Positions 41,809 to 52,439 of a stretch of DNA of 64,000 nt are shown one piece after another. The position numbers and the translations under genes are program-made. The stretch is from the NCBI RefSeq assembly GCF_017939615.1, contig NZ_JAGKSR010000001.1, positions 496,001 to 560,000 of the forward strand, in the 5' to 3' direction. The stretch comes from Microbacterium sp. BLY (GTDB lineage: Bacteria > Actinomycetota > Actinomycetes > Actinomycetales > Microbacteriaceae). The notes under the pieces were generated by a model. That model was not told the DNA's origin. It saw nothing but the letters and a program-made list of their open reading frames with translations, and ran no database searches. Positions within the stretch are counted from its first letter, which is position 1; each line of letters begins with the position of its first letter.

Positions 41809-43532
41809 GCGTCCACCCCCAGCTGCGACTCGACGATCTCGCGGTAGGTCTCGCTGCTCTCCAGCAGCTCTTCGTGGGTGCCGACGCCGACCATGGTCCC
41901 GCCCTCGAGCACGACGATGCGGTCGGCGTCGGTGATGGTGGAGACGCGCTGCGCGACCACGATCTTCGTCACGTGCGGGAGCTCTCGCCAGAGCGCCTGC
42001 CGCAGGCGCGCGTCCGTCGTGAGGTCGAGTGCCGAGAACGAGTCGTCGAACACGAGCACCTGCGGCCGGTGGACGATGGCCCGGGCGATCGCGAGGCGCT
42101 GTCGCTGCCCGCCGGACACGTTGGTGCCGCCCTGCGCGATGCGGGATTCGAGGCCGTCCGGCATCTCCTCCACGAAATCGCGCCCCTGCGCGATCTCCAG
42201 CGCGTGCCAGAGCTCCTCGTCGGTGGCGTCCTCGCGGCCGTAGCGGAGGTTCGACGCGACGGTGCCCGTGAACAGGAACGGTCGCTGCGGCACGAGGCCG
42301 ATGCTGTCCCACAGCGCTTCGACGTCGGCCTCGCGCACGTCGGTGCCGCCGACGTGCACGGACCCGCCGGACACATCGAACAGGCGCGGGATGAGCGAGA
42401 CGAGCGTGGTCTTGCCGGACCCCGTGGAGCCGACGATCGCGACGGTCTCCCCGGGCTCCGCGGCGAAGCTGATACCGGTGAGCACGGGGGCGTCAGCGCC
42501 CGGGTAGGTGAACTCGACGTCGTCGAAGGCGACGGCGCCGGGAGCGGGGAAGGCGGTGACGCCGTTCGCCGGACGTGTCATCGTGGATTCGGTGCCCAGC
42601 ACCTCGCCGATGCGCTCCGCCGAGACGGCCGCGCGCGGGATCATCATCGCCATGAAGCTCGCCATGATGACACCGCCCATGATCTGGCCGATGTACTGCA
42701 TGAAGGCGAACAGCGTGCCCACCTGCACGGTGCCGTTGTTGACCTCGATGCCGCCGAACCAGATCACGGCGACGACGGTGACGTTGAGGATGAGCATGAA
42801 CAGTGGGAACAGCAGCACGAACAGGGAGCCCACCTTGCGGCCGACGACCATGATGTCGGTGTTCGCGCCGCGGAAGCGTTCCTCCTCGATGCGCTCGCGG
42901 ACGAAGGCCCGCACCACGCGCACGCCCGTGAGCTGCTCGCGCATGATGCGGTTCACGTTGTCGAGCTTGCCCTGGTAGCTGCGGAACAGCGGCACCATGC
43001 GGCCGATCACGAGGGCGGCGAGCAGGAGCAGCACCGGCACCGAGACGGCGATCAGCCAGCTGAGTCCGGCGTTGGTCTGCACGGCGAAGATGATGCCGCC
43101 GATCGCGAGCAGCGGTGCCGTGACCAGCATCGTCGCGCCCATCATGGCGAGCATCTGCACCTGCTGCACGTCGTTCGTGTTGCGGGTGATGAGGGATCCG
43201 GCGCCGAACTGCGAGACCTCGCGTTCGGAGAAGCCGCTGACCTTGCCGAACACGTCGGCGCGGATGTCACGCCCCGCGCCCATCGCGGCGCGTGCGGCGA
43301 AGTAGGTGGCGATGACCGAGGCCACGATCTGGCCGAGGGACACGGCCAGCATGAACAGGCCGGTGCGCCAGATGTACGCGGTGTCGCCCTGCGCGACGCC
43401 CTTGTCGATGATGTCGGCATTCAGGCGGGGCAGGTAGAGGGTGGCGGCGGCGCTGGCGAACTGGAAGACCAGCACCGCGACGAGGAGCCACTTGTAACGG
43501 GACAGATATCGGAGGAGGAGTTTTCCCAGCAC
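41805..43532 (-). CDS. ABC exporter half-transporter, degenerate-site partner (TM287/LmrC-like)
   Basis: A 575-residue exporter with six helices in residues 1-310 and an ATPase domain. Walker A is GSTGSGKTTL and the signature VSGGQRQRLA is canonical, but Walker B reads VLVFDDSFSALD with Asp in place of the catalytic Glu, and the H-loop reads VVAQRVSTI with Gln for His. That is the pattern of the non-hydrolysing site in heterodimeric exporters such as TM287/288. Start is GTG 43532, with no purine-rich ribosome site upstream; a 28-codon leader ORF ends 11 nt before, so reinitiation or coupling is likely. The partner gene overlaps its stop. Confidence 0.92.
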   Translation of the reverse strand: MLGKLLLRYLSRYKWLLVAVLVFQFASAAATLYLPRLNADIIDKGVAQGDTAYIWRTGLFMLAVSLGQIVASVIATYFAARAAMGAGRDIRADVFGKVSGFSEREVSQFGAGSLITRNTNDVQQVQMLAMMGATMLVTAPLLAIGGIIFAVQTNAGLSWLIAVSVPVLLLLAALVIGRMVPLFRSYQGKLDNVNRIMREQLTGVRVVRAFVRERIEEERFRGANTDIMVVGRKVGSLFVLLFPLFMLILNVTVVAVIWFGGIEVNNGTVQVGTLFAFMQYIGQIMGGVIMASFMAMMIPRAAVSAERIGEVLGTESTMTRPANGVTAFPAPGAVAFDDVEFTYPGADAPVLTGISFAAEPGETVAIVGSTGSGKTTLVSLIPRLFDVSGGSVHVGGTDVREADVEALWDSIGLVPQRPFLFTGTVASNLRYGREDATDEELWHALEIAQGRDFVEEMPDGLESRIAQGGTNVSGGQRQRLAIARAIVHRPQVLVFDDSFSALDLTTDARLRQALWRELPHVTKIVVAQRVSTITDADRIVVLEGGTMVGVGTHEELLESSETYREIVESQLGVDA

Positions 43533-43543
43533 AGGCGGACTTT

Positions 43544-43630
43544 CTAGGAAGGAGGAGGCGGCGGGTCTCCCGGCAGGCGGATGCCGACCGACGACGGGCC
43601 ATAGGACAGGGTGCCACGAAGCGGTGACAT
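43544..43630 (-). CDS. Polyproline leader peptide ORF (28 aa), candidate attenuator of the ABC exporter
   Basis: A 28-residue ORF starts at ATG 43630, 6 nt after a strong GGAGGGGG (43637-43644). It begins MSPLRGTLSYG and ends GDPPPPPS before the TAG stop, 11 nt ahead of the exporter GTG. Five consecutive prolines at the end are a classic ribosome-slowing sequence. Its own ribosome site overlaps the palindrome CCCTCCGGAGGG, and its last codons read CCTCCTCC on the mRNA, which can pair with that same site. Upstream, TTCGCT-GTG-AGCGAA forms another small hairpin. The exporter has no ribosome site of its own. All this fits translational attenuation or induction; no family is known to me. Confidence 0.6.
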   Translation of the reverse strand: MSPLRGTLSYGPSSVGIRLPGDPPPPPS

Positions 43631-43696
43631 TCGGATCCCCCTCCGGAGGGACCTTCGCTCACAGCGAACCGCTCCATGTATCACTCGCCTGACACA

Positions 43697-43713
43697 ACTT
43701 GTGATAGACATGT
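43697..43713. promoter_or_regulatory. Candidate YtrA/GntR operator ACTTGT-GATAG-ACATGT
   Basis: Near-palindromic arms (5 of 6 pairs) around a 5-nt centre, 22 bp before the start of the membrane-protein gene whose operon ends with a YtrA-type regulator. Autoregulation is typical of that subfamily. It also lies 66 bp upstream of the divergent leader ORF and could affect the exporter. Confidence 0.5.
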
Positions 43714-43735
43714 GACACAAAGAACGGAGTCCGAC

Positions 43736-44758
43736 ATGCCGAACGCCACCCTGCCCGACATCGTCGGCGCGATCCTCTCCTCGCCCGCCGTCTCCCTGCT
43801 CCTCGGAATCGTGGTCGCCGCTCTGGTCTCCGTGACGCCGTGGTGGCGCACGCGGCGTGTGCCCGCGGCACGCCTCACCGGCGACGGGGCCCTCGCCCTC
43901 GCCGCGCGCCACACCCCCGAGCGCCGCCTCCTCGCCGTCGGCGCTCTCGCCGTCCTGGCGACGGGGGTGACCGTGGAGGTGCTCGCGCGGCACGTGCTCA
44001 CGCTGAGCGGCCAGGTGTCGTGGTGGCGGTACGCCGCTCCGGTGTTCTCCGCCGCCGCGGTCCTCGCCGTGCTGGCGCTCCTCATCACGATCCGACGGGT
44101 CCGGGGCACGACGCGACCGGTGGTCACCGGGGCGCGTCGGACCTGGCTGTCCTTCCGCCCCCGCGTCGGCCTGCCGGCCGCAGGCCTCTCCCTGCTGGCG
44201 CTCGTCCTCACGACGATCGCAGCCGGCTGCGCCTCCTCGAACATCCACGGCGGCCCGTTCGTGTTCCTGGAGATCCCCGCACCGAACACCGACGTCGACC
44301 CGATACGGGTGTGGTTCTTCGGATGGGCCTACGGTATTGCCGTGCTGATCTGCTGCGCGCTGCTCGCCGTGTCCGCCGTCTGGGCGCTGACGGCGAACGC
44401 GACGCGTCCCTTCCTCCGCGCGGAGACCGTTCCGGCCGAGCACCACGAGCGCGCCCGGATCGCCGCAGGCATCGCGCAGATCGCGACCGGGGGCGTCCTC
44501 CTGACGCTGGCCACCGCGTGGCGGTTCATCGGGGACGCGGGCCGGATCGGCCCCCTCACGATCGAGGACGCGGGCACGTTCGAGACCGTCTGGCGCTACG
44601 CCGACATCGCGGGCGCGGCCGGCGCTGCCGCCCCCGTGCTGGAGGTGGTGGCCGTCGCGCTTCTGGTGCTCTCCGCGCTGTCGATGCGATCGAGCGCTCC
44701 CGGCGGCCGCGCGGGCGGGTCCGCGGTCTCGCCGCTGCAGACGGAGGGGGCCCGATGA
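43736..44758 (+). CDS. Polytopic membrane protein coupled to a YtrA-type regulator
   Basis: A 340-residue membrane protein with about seven to eight hydrophobic segments (for example VSLLLGIVVAALVSVTPWW, AVGALAVLATGVTVEVLA, WAYGIAVLICCALLAVSAVW). The loop GCASSNIHGGPFVFLEIPAP is probably extracellular. I do not recognise a family. ATG 43736 follows ACGGAG; the frame extends to 43676 through the operator, so that start is rejected. It overlaps the regulator gene by 4 nt. YtrA-type regulators usually sit with ABC transporters; here the divergent ABC exporter is the nearest one. Confidence 0.75.
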   Translation: MPNATLPDIVGAILSSPAVSLLLGIVVAALVSVTPWWRTRRVPAARLTGDGALALAARHTPERRLLAVGALAVLATGVTVEVLARHVLTLSGQVSWWRYAAPVFSAAAVLAVLALLITIRRVRGTTRPVVTGARRTWLSFRPRVGLPAAGLSLLALVLTTIAAGCASSNIHGGPFVFLEIPAPNTDVDPIRVWFFGWAYGIAVLICCALLAVSAVWALTANATRPFLRAETVPAEHHERARIAAGIAQIATGGVLLTLATAWRFIGDAGRIGPLTIEDAGTFETVWRYADIAGAAGAAAPVLEVVAVALLVLSALSMRSSAPGGRAGGSAVSPLQTEGAR

Positions 44759-45162
44759 CGCCGCGCGCTCCGCTGGCCGGCGCCGACGACGCCCTCCCGG
44801 CCCTGGACATCTACCGGCAGTTCCGCGGCCTGATCGTCTCCGGGCGGCTCGGAGCCGGGGAGCGCCTGCCCTCGGTCCGGCAGACGGCCAGCGACCTCGG
44901 CGTCGCCCCCGGTACCGCGGCGCGCGCCTACAAGATGCTCGAAGCCGACGGCCTGGTCGTCTCCCGCACCGCCGCCGGCACGCGCGTCTCGGAGTCGGCG
45001 GCCCTGCTGCCGGCCCCGGTCATCCGAAAGATCCGTGATCTGGTCGACGTCGCGCAGGACGCGGGGGTCGACGCCGGCGACGTGACCGACGTCCTCCGCA
45101 CGATCTGGCGCTCCCCCCACCTCGACGACGGGCGCCCCGACGCCCTCTCCGGCGAGAGCTGA
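44755..45162 (+). CDS. GntR-family regulator, YtrA subfamily
   Basis: A 135-residue one-domain regulator: winged HTH (IYRQFRGLIVSGRLGAGERL then SVRQTASDLGVAPGTAARAY, wing SRTAAGTRVSE) plus a short C-terminal dimerisation helix (VIRKIRDLVDVAQDAG). The lack of a ligand domain defines YtrA. ATG 44755 overlaps the membrane-protein stop (ATGA). Such proteins repress their own operon and respond to cell-wall antibiotics in Bacillus and related bacteria. It ends 7 bp before the convergent acyl-CoA hydrolase gene. Confidence 0.9.
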   Translation: MTPRAPLAGADDALPALDIYRQFRGLIVSGRLGAGERLPSVRQTASDLGVAPGTAARAYKMLEADGLVVSRTAAGTRVSESAALLPAPVIRKIRDLVDVAQDAGVDAGDVTDVLRTIWRSPHLDDGRPDALSGES

Positions 45163-45169
45163 CGACGAG

Positions 45170-46231
45170 TCAGAACAGCGCGGGCTGCGGGACGTACGTG
45201 CGGGCCGGCGCCCCCGCGTCGGGCCCGAGCTCGGCGAGCGAGGCGGGCTGCCACTGCGGGTTGCGGTCCTTGTCGACGAGCTGCGCGCGGATGCCCTCGA
45301 CCAGATCGGGGTGCTCGTTCACGAACCACATCACCCGTCGGTACTCGCCCTCGAGGGCGGCCCGCACGCCCGGCATGCCGCGCGCCTCGCGCACCGCGTC
45401 GAGCGTGACGACGAGGCCGGTCGGGGCGAGACCGTCGAGGAGGTCGGCGATGGCGGCGGCCTCCGTCGTGCCGAGCGCGTGGAGGCGGTCCAAGATCTCG
45501 GGCACGCTCGGCGCCGCGAACGCGTCATCGATCCAGGCCCGTGCGGCGGGGAGGGTGGACGGCTCCGGCGTCTCGTCGAACAGCAGCACGATCTCGCTGG
45601 GGCCGGTCGGATCGGCCCGATACGCCAGCGCTTCGCGGAGCGCGTCGAGACGGTCGGAGGGGACGACGTGGTCGGCGAAACCTGCATACACCGCGTCCGC
45701 ACCGTTCATCGTCGCTCCCGTGAGACCGAAGTACTCGCCGAGCCGTCCCGGCGCCCGGCCGAGGAGCCAGGTCCCGCCGACGTCCGGCGTGAAGCCGATC
45801 CGCGTCTCCGGCATCGCGAGCTTCGAGCGCTCCGTCACGATGCGGATCGCGGCGTGGCCCGCGAGCCCGATGCCGCCGCCCATGGTGATGCCGTCGGCGA
45901 ACGCGACGACCGGCTTCGGGTACTCCGCGATCATCGCGTTCATCGCGTACTCGGCGCGGAAGAACTCTGCGGAACGCTCCGGGTGGCCCGACACGATCTG
46001 GCTGTGGAGGCGGCGGACGTCGCCGCCGGCGCACAGGCCGCGGTCCCCCTCCCCGTCGATGAGGACGATCTGCACGTCGGAGTCGTCGCGCCACGCGACG
46101 AGTGCCTTCGTGATCTCCGCGATCATGTCCTCGTCGAGGGCGTTGATCGCCTCGGGACGGTTGAGGGTGAGCCGCCCGAGCGCTCCTTCGGTGCGGATGA
46201 GGACACGGGGCGCGGTGGGGGTATCGGTCAC
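45170..46231 (-). CDS. Enoyl-CoA hydratase/isomerase family, 3-hydroxyisobutyryl-CoA hydrolase-like
   Basis: A 353-residue crotonase-fold protein, longer than simple hydratases and matching 3-hydroxyisobutyryl-CoA hydrolase (valine breakdown). LTLNRPEAINALDEDM begins the fold; GDRGLCAGGDVRRL and ADGITMGGGIGLAGH form the oxyanion holes; AMPETRIGFTPDVGGTWLL holds the catalytic Glu/Asp region typical of HIBCH. Start GTG 46231; TAGCCT (46239-46244, minus strand) is 7 nt upstream without a ribosome site, so leaderless translation is likely. No valine-catabolic genes are adjacent. Confidence 0.88.
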   Translation of the reverse strand: MTDTPTAPRVLIRTEGALGRLTLNRPEAINALDEDMIAEITKALVAWRDDSDVQIVLIDGEGDRGLCAGGDVRRLHSQIVSGHPERSAEFFRAEYAMNAMIAEYPKPVVAFADGITMGGGIGLAGHAAIRIVTERSKLAMPETRIGFTPDVGGTWLLGRAPGRLGEYFGLTGATMNGADAVYAGFADHVVPSDRLDALREALAYRADPTGPSEIVLLFDETPEPSTLPAARAWIDDAFAAPSVPEILDRLHALGTTEAAAIADLLDGLAPTGLVVTLDAVREARGMPGVRAALEGEYRRVMWFVNEHPDLVEGIRAQLVDKDRNPQWQPASLAELGPDAGAPARTYVPQPALF

Positions 46232-46341
46232 GGGTGCCAGGCTACCCCGTCGCGTGAGGCCGGATTCCGCACGAAATGCGGGTTCCGGGGCGGTTTTCCG
46301 GCAGGATAGGGGGAACTGTTCATCGCAACGAGAGGTCCCGG

Positions 46342-48426
<2,085 letters not shown>

Positions 48427-48438
48427 GCCCCGCTGACA

Positions 48439-48476
48439 GACGAACGCCCTCCCGGTGGTCCGGGAGGGCGTTCGTC
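48439..48476. terminator. 17-bp hairpin terminator between convergent genes
   Basis: GACGAACGCCCTCCCGG (48439-48455) pairs perfectly with 48460-48476 around TGGT. It lies 12 nt after the ABC ATPase stop and 8 nt before the convergent gene's stop. Confidence 0.85.
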
Positions 48477-48484
48477 ATGAAGGG

Positions 48485-48934
48485 TCAGGCCGGGCGCGGC
48501 CGGATCACCGGGCGGCGGCTGCCCCTGGAGACGGGGGTGGGGGACGTCGCGACGATCTCCTCGACGGTGGTCGGCTCCTCCGAGACGGGGAGGCGAAGCG
48601 CCTGGGTCAGTGCGAGACCGTGCCGGGTGGTGAGGATCAGCCGGTTGTACTGCGGGTCGCCCTCGAGGTCGACGACCACGCTCGGGCGACGGCGGCGGAT
48701 CAACACGAAATCAAGGCTGCCGGCGGCCTTCCAGCTTCCGGCGGCCAGCACACCGGGGATGTGCGTGCCCGGGTTCGGGACGCCACGGAGCCAGGTCCAG
48801 GCGTCGTCGGTGAGCTGCACCTTGGTGATCGTGTCGCGCACGATGCGGACGTTCTCTCGATGGAAGGTGGCGGCACGTTCGATGGGCGAGAGCACGACCT
48901 CGAGTTGCGTCTGATCCAGCAACAACGTCACCAT
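48485..48934 (-). CDS. Conserved actinobacterial hypothetical protein, PH-like
   Basis: A 149-residue soluble protein. The start MVTLLLDQTQLEVVLSPIERAA and later IVRDTITKVQLTDDAW and VVVDLEGDPQYNRLILTTR read as beta-strands separated by a helix, suggesting a small PH-like barrel; this is inference only. The C-terminus is basic (SRRPVIRPRPA). CAGACT (48941-48946, minus strand) is 6 nt before ATG 48934, so leaderless expression is likely. No functional context. Confidence 0.7.
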   Translation of the reverse strand: MVTLLLDQTQLEVVLSPIERAATFHRENVRIVRDTITKVQLTDDAWTWLRGVPNPGTHIPGVLAAGSWKAAGSLDFVLIRRRRPSVVVDLEGDPQYNRLILTTRHGLALTQALRLPVSEEPTTVEEIVATSPTPVSRGSRRPVIRPRPA

Positions 48935-49248
48935 GCCCCCAGTCTGCCAGCGCCGTCCTTCCGGTTGGCTGGAAGTTGCTCACAGGAACGCAACGATCCC
49001 TTGTCGGAATCCCCCACGTCCAGCCCTCACGGCTCCTCCGCGAGGGCAGCCTCCCACGCAAGAACAGGCGCCGCCGCGCGCGTCAGCCTGACTCCGCGCG
49101 AAGGCCTGATGCCGATGACCTTCGGGCCTGCAGGCGTTCGCGGGAGATCAGGCAACGGTGTCCAAGGGTTCCTGTCCCCGCGCGGGTGCCTGTTCTCACG
49201 CGAACAAGCCTCGCGAACGAGCCTCGCGGGCGTCCGCGCGAGCAGCCG
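48935..49248. other. 314-bp gap without a recognised gene
   Basis: No frame here has a convincing protein. It holds the leaderless promoter of the 48485 gene at its left end. GAACAGGC (about 49060) and GCCTGTTC (about 49190) form a distant inverted repeat, each within similar ACGCAAGAAC/ACGCGAACA contexts, and CCTCGCGAACGAGCCTCGCG is a local repeat. A small RNA or decayed sequence is possible, but nothing shows it. hemL ends at 49249 with no clear terminator except this region. Confidence 0.5.
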
Positions 49249-50571
49249 TCAGGGGCGCGCGGTGGCGGCGGCCTCGGCGGCGTGCGGCAGGGCGGCCTCG
49301 ATGCGCTGGAGCTCGTCCTCGCCGTGCGCGGCGGTGAGGAACCAGGCCTCGAAGACGCTCGGCGGCAGCGCGACGCCGTGCTCACGCATCGCGTGGAAGA
49401 ACGCCGCGTACCGGAACGACTCCTGCGCCTGCGCCTCGGCGTAGTCGCGCGGGGCGGAGGCGCGGAACGAGGCGCTGAAGAGGTTGCCGGCGGAGGCGAG
49501 GGCGTGCGTCACTCCGGCCTCGGTGAGCGCGCGGTCGAGAGCCGACGACACCCGGGCGGCGGCGGCATCGACCGTGGCGTAGACCTCGGGCGTGGCGAGT
49601 CGCAGCGTGGTCAGGCCCGCGGCCACCGACAGCGGGTTCCCGGACAGCGTGCCCGCCTGGTAGACGGGGCCGAGCGGCGCCAGGAGGTCCATGACCTCGG
49701 CGCGGCCGCCCAGAGCCGCCAGCGGCATGCCGCCGCCGACGACCTTCCCGAAGGTGAGGATGTCGGGCAGGTAGTCCTCTCCGGACTGTGCCTGGAGCCC
49801 CCAGAACCCGGCCGGGTGCACCCGGAAGCCGGTGAGCACCTCGTCGAGGATCATCAGCGCGCCGTGGGCGTGGGCGGTCTCCGCGATGAGCCGGTTGAAG
49901 CCCGGCAGCGGCGGAACGACCCCCATGTTCGCGGACGACGCCTCGACGATGACCGCGGCGATGCGCGGGCCGTGCTCGGCGAAGACCGCGGCGAGCGCCT
50001 CGGGGTCGTTGTAGCGGATCACGAGCGTCTGGGCGGCGATCGGCGCGGGCACGCCCGCCGAGCCGGGGAGGGCGAGCGTGGCGACCCCGGATCCCGCCTC
50101 CGCCAGAAGGCCGTCGGAGTGACCGTGGTAGTGCCCGGCGAACTTGACGAGCAGATCGCGCCCGGTGGCGCCGCGCGCGAGGCGGATCGCGGTCATGGTG
50201 GCCTCGGTGCCCGTCGACACGAGACGGACGCGCTCCACGGGACGGATCTCGCCGAAACGGACGCGATCCGCGATGAGGGCGGCGAGCTCGACCTCCCCCT
50301 CCGTCGGGGCGCCGAAGGAGAGCCCGCGGGTCGCGGCCTCCTGCACCGCGGCGACGACCTCGGGCTGCGCGTGCCCCAGCAGCGCGGGGCCCCAGGACGC
50401 GACGAGGTCGACGTACTCGCGGCCCGCGGCGTCGGTCACCGTGGCTCCGCGCGCCGAGGCGAGGAACCGCGGCGTCCCGCCGACCGACCCGTAGGCGCGC
50501 ACCGGAGAGTTCACCCCACCGGGGATCACCGCTCGGGCGGCAGAGAAAAGGTCGTCATTGCGGTCGGTCAT
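49249..50571 (-). CDS. hemL: Glutamate-1-semialdehyde 2,1-aminomutase
   Basis: A 440-residue class-III aminotransferase-fold enzyme that turns glutamate-1-semialdehyde into 5-aminolevulinate. [17 protein letters not shown] at the N-terminus, [23 protein letters not shown]-type [10 protein letters not shown] (PLP ring Asp), and [11 protein letters not shown] (PLP Lys) are diagnostic. ATG 50571 follows GGAGGAG; an upstream in-frame ATG is not used. It is the last gene of the leftward haem operon, 96 bp after hemB. Confidence 0.96.
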   Translation of the reverse strand: MTDRNDDLFSAARAVIPGGVNSPVRAYGSVGGTPRFLASARGATVTDAAGREYVDLVASWGPALLGHAQPEVVAAVQEAATRGLSFGAPTEGEVELAALIADRVRFGEIRPVERVRLVSTGTEATMTAIRLARGATGRDLLVKFAGHYHGHSDGLLAEAGSGVATLALPGSAGVPAPIAAQTLVIRYNDPEALAAVFAEHGPRIAAVIVEASSANMGVVPPLPGFNRLIAETAHAHGALMILDEVLTGFRVHPAGFWGLQAQSGEDYLPDILTFGKVVGGGMPLAALGGRAEVMDLLAPLGPVYQAGTLSGNPLSVAAGLTTLRLATPEVYATVDAAAARVSSALDRALTEAGVTHALASAGNLFSASFRASAPRDYAEAQAQESFRYAAFFHAMREHGVALPPSVFEAWFLTAAHGEDELQRIEAALPHAAEAAATARP

Positions 50572-50667
50572 CGCGGCTCCTCCGTGATGCACGGAACTCT
50601 CCCGGCATCCCTTCCAGGCTAACCCGCCGCGTCTCCCCCGGAGGCCGCCGGCAGGCAGCAGGACGGC

Positions 50668-51645
50668 TCAGCCGCGCAGCCAGCGGGCCGCCTCGGTGGC
50701 CCAGTACGTCAGCACCGCGTCGGCGCCCGCGCGGCGGATCGACAGCAGCGACTCGAGGACCGCGGCGCGCCGATCGATCCAGCCGTTCGCGGCGGCGGCC
50801 TCGATCATCGCGTACTCACCCGACACCTGGTACGCCCACACCGGGACGGTCACGGCGTCGCGCACCTCGCGGAGCACGTCGAGGAAGGCCATCGCCGGCT
50901 TCACCATGACGATGTCGGCGCCCTCATCCTCGTCGACCAGCGCCTCCCGCACGCCCTCGCGGCGGTTGCCGGGGTCGAGCTGATACGTGCGACGGTCGCC
51001 CTGCAGCTGCGAGTCCACCGCCTCGCGGAACGGCCCGTAGAACGCGCTCGCGTACTTCGCGGCGTACGCCAGGATCAGGGTGTCGGTGAATCCTTCGGCG
51101 TCGAGCGCCTGACGGATCACGGCGACCTGGCCGTCCATCATCCCGGACAGCCCGAGCAGCTGCGATCCCGCACGCGCCTGGGCGAGGGCCATCGAGGCGT
51201 ACCGCTCCAGGGTCGCGTCGTTGTCCACCGAGCCGTCGGCGGCGAGGACGCCGCAGTGCCCGTGATCGGTGAACTCGTCGAGGCAGAGGTCGGTCTGCAC
51301 GACGAGCGCATCGCCGACCTCGGCCGCCAGCGCCTCGGTGGCGACGTTCAGGATGCCCTGAGGGTCGTCCGCGCCGGAGCCGCGGGCGTCGCGGACCGCG
51401 GGAACGCCGAACAGCATGACGCCGCCCACTCCGGCCTCCGCGGCCTCTGCGGCGGCCGCTCGCAGCGAGTCGATCGAGTGCTGGGCGACGCCGGGCATCG
51501 ACCCGATGGGGACCTGTTCGCTCAGGCCCTCGCGGACGAAGAGCGGGAGCACGAGCTGACGCGGCTCGAGGGAGGTCTCGCGCACGAGGTCGCGGACGGC
51601 GCGCGACTGACGCAGTCGGCGCAGCCGGATGTCGGGGAAGCTCAC
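50668..51645 (-). CDS. hemB: Delta-aminolevulinic acid dehydratase (porphobilinogen synthase)
   Basis: A 325-residue enzyme that condenses two aminolevulinates to porphobilinogen. The active-site lysines are in [14 protein letters not shown] and [11 protein letters not shown]. The metal motif reads [14 protein letters not shown], which has the cysteines of a zinc-type enzyme at two positions. ATG 51645 overlaps hemD by 4 nt. Length and motifs are normal. Confidence 0.97.
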   Translation of the reverse strand: MSFPDIRLRRLRQSRAVRDLVRETSLEPRQLVLPLFVREGLSEQVPIGSMPGVAQHSIDSLRAAAAEAAEAGVGGVMLFGVPAVRDARGSGADDPQGILNVATEALAAEVGDALVVQTDLCLDEFTDHGHCGVLAADGSVDNDATLERYASMALAQARAGSQLLGLSGMMDGQVAVIRQALDAEGFTDTLILAYAAKYASAFYGPFREAVDSQLQGDRRTYQLDPGNRREGVREALVDEDEGADIVMVKPAMAFLDVLREVRDAVTVPVWAYQVSGEYAMIEAAAANGWIDRRAAVLESLLSIRRAGADAVLTYWATEAARWLRG

Positions 51646-52439
51646 GGCGCGAACTCGTCTGCCGCGTGCGGGAGGGTGAACTGCGAGACGGCCTCGATCA
51701 GCGCATCGATGGTCTGCCGGTCGGCGACCACCGAGACGGGCAGGCCGGCGCGCTCGGCATCCTTCGCCGTGCGCGGGCCGATGGCGGCGAGGAGGGTCTC
51801 GTCCGGGATCTCGGGGAACTGCTCCCGCACCTGCTCGGCCACCGAGCCGCTGGTGATGAGGATCGCGTTGATGCGTCCGTTCTCGACGTCGCGGCGGATG
51901 CGCTCCGTCACCGGGACGCCGACCGTGCGGTAGGCGACGACGCCATGCACGTCGTGTCCCGCCTCGGACAGCAGGATGCTGAGGACGGGCTTGGCGATCT
52001 CGCTGCGCAGCGCCAGGATGCGGCGGGGCTCGTGCTCGAGGGCGATGAGCTGCTGCGCCATGCCCTGCGCGGAGTTGTCCTGCTCGGGGACGAGGGCGAC
52101 CTCGTAGCCGACCGCCTGCAGCGCCGCGGCCGTCGTCTCACCCACGGCCGCGATCTTCGTGGTCTTCGGCACGACGGCGCGGTGGGCGAACAGCACGTCG
52201 ACCGTGGTCGCGCTCGTGACCGTCAGCCAGTCGAACTCCCCGGCCGCGAGCTGCTCCAGGGCCCGGTCGAGGGTCGCCTGGTCCGTCGTCGGAGCGAAGT
52301 TGATGAGCGGGGCGACGACGGGGACGGCGCCGAGCGCCCGGAGGCTGGCGGCGACGCTGTCGCCCCAGGGCCCGCCACGGGGCACGAGGATGCGCCAGCC
52401 GTCCAGCGGTCGGTCCTGCTTGCTTTCAGAAGTGGTCAT
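51642..52439 (-). CDS. hemD: Uroporphyrinogen-III synthase
   Basis: A 265-residue HemD-fold protein that cyclises hydroxymethylbilane. Sequence is typically divergent, but [45 protein letters not shown] and [12 protein letters not shown] are the family strands. It overlaps hemC and hemB by 4 nt on each side, so identification is strongly supported by position. No methyltransferase domain is fused. Confidence 0.92.
   Translation of the reverse strand: MTTSESKQDRPLDGWRILVPRGGPWGDSVAASLRALGAVPVVAPLINFAPTTDQATLDRALEQLAAGEFDWLTVTSATTVDVLFAHRAVVPKTTKIAAVGETTAAALQAVGYEVALVPEQDNSAQGMAQQLIALEHEPRRILALRSEIAKPVLSILLSEAGHDVHGVVAYRTVGVPVTERIRRDVENGRINAILITSGSVAEQVREQFPEIPDETLLAAIGPRTAKDAERAGLPVSVVADRQTIDALIEAVSQFTLPHAADEFAP

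Noticed and set aside
43676-43735. Upstream start for the membrane-protein gene at 43736
   Set aside because: The extension runs through the operator-like repeat and lacks a ribosome site; ATG 43736 has ACGGAG at good spacing.
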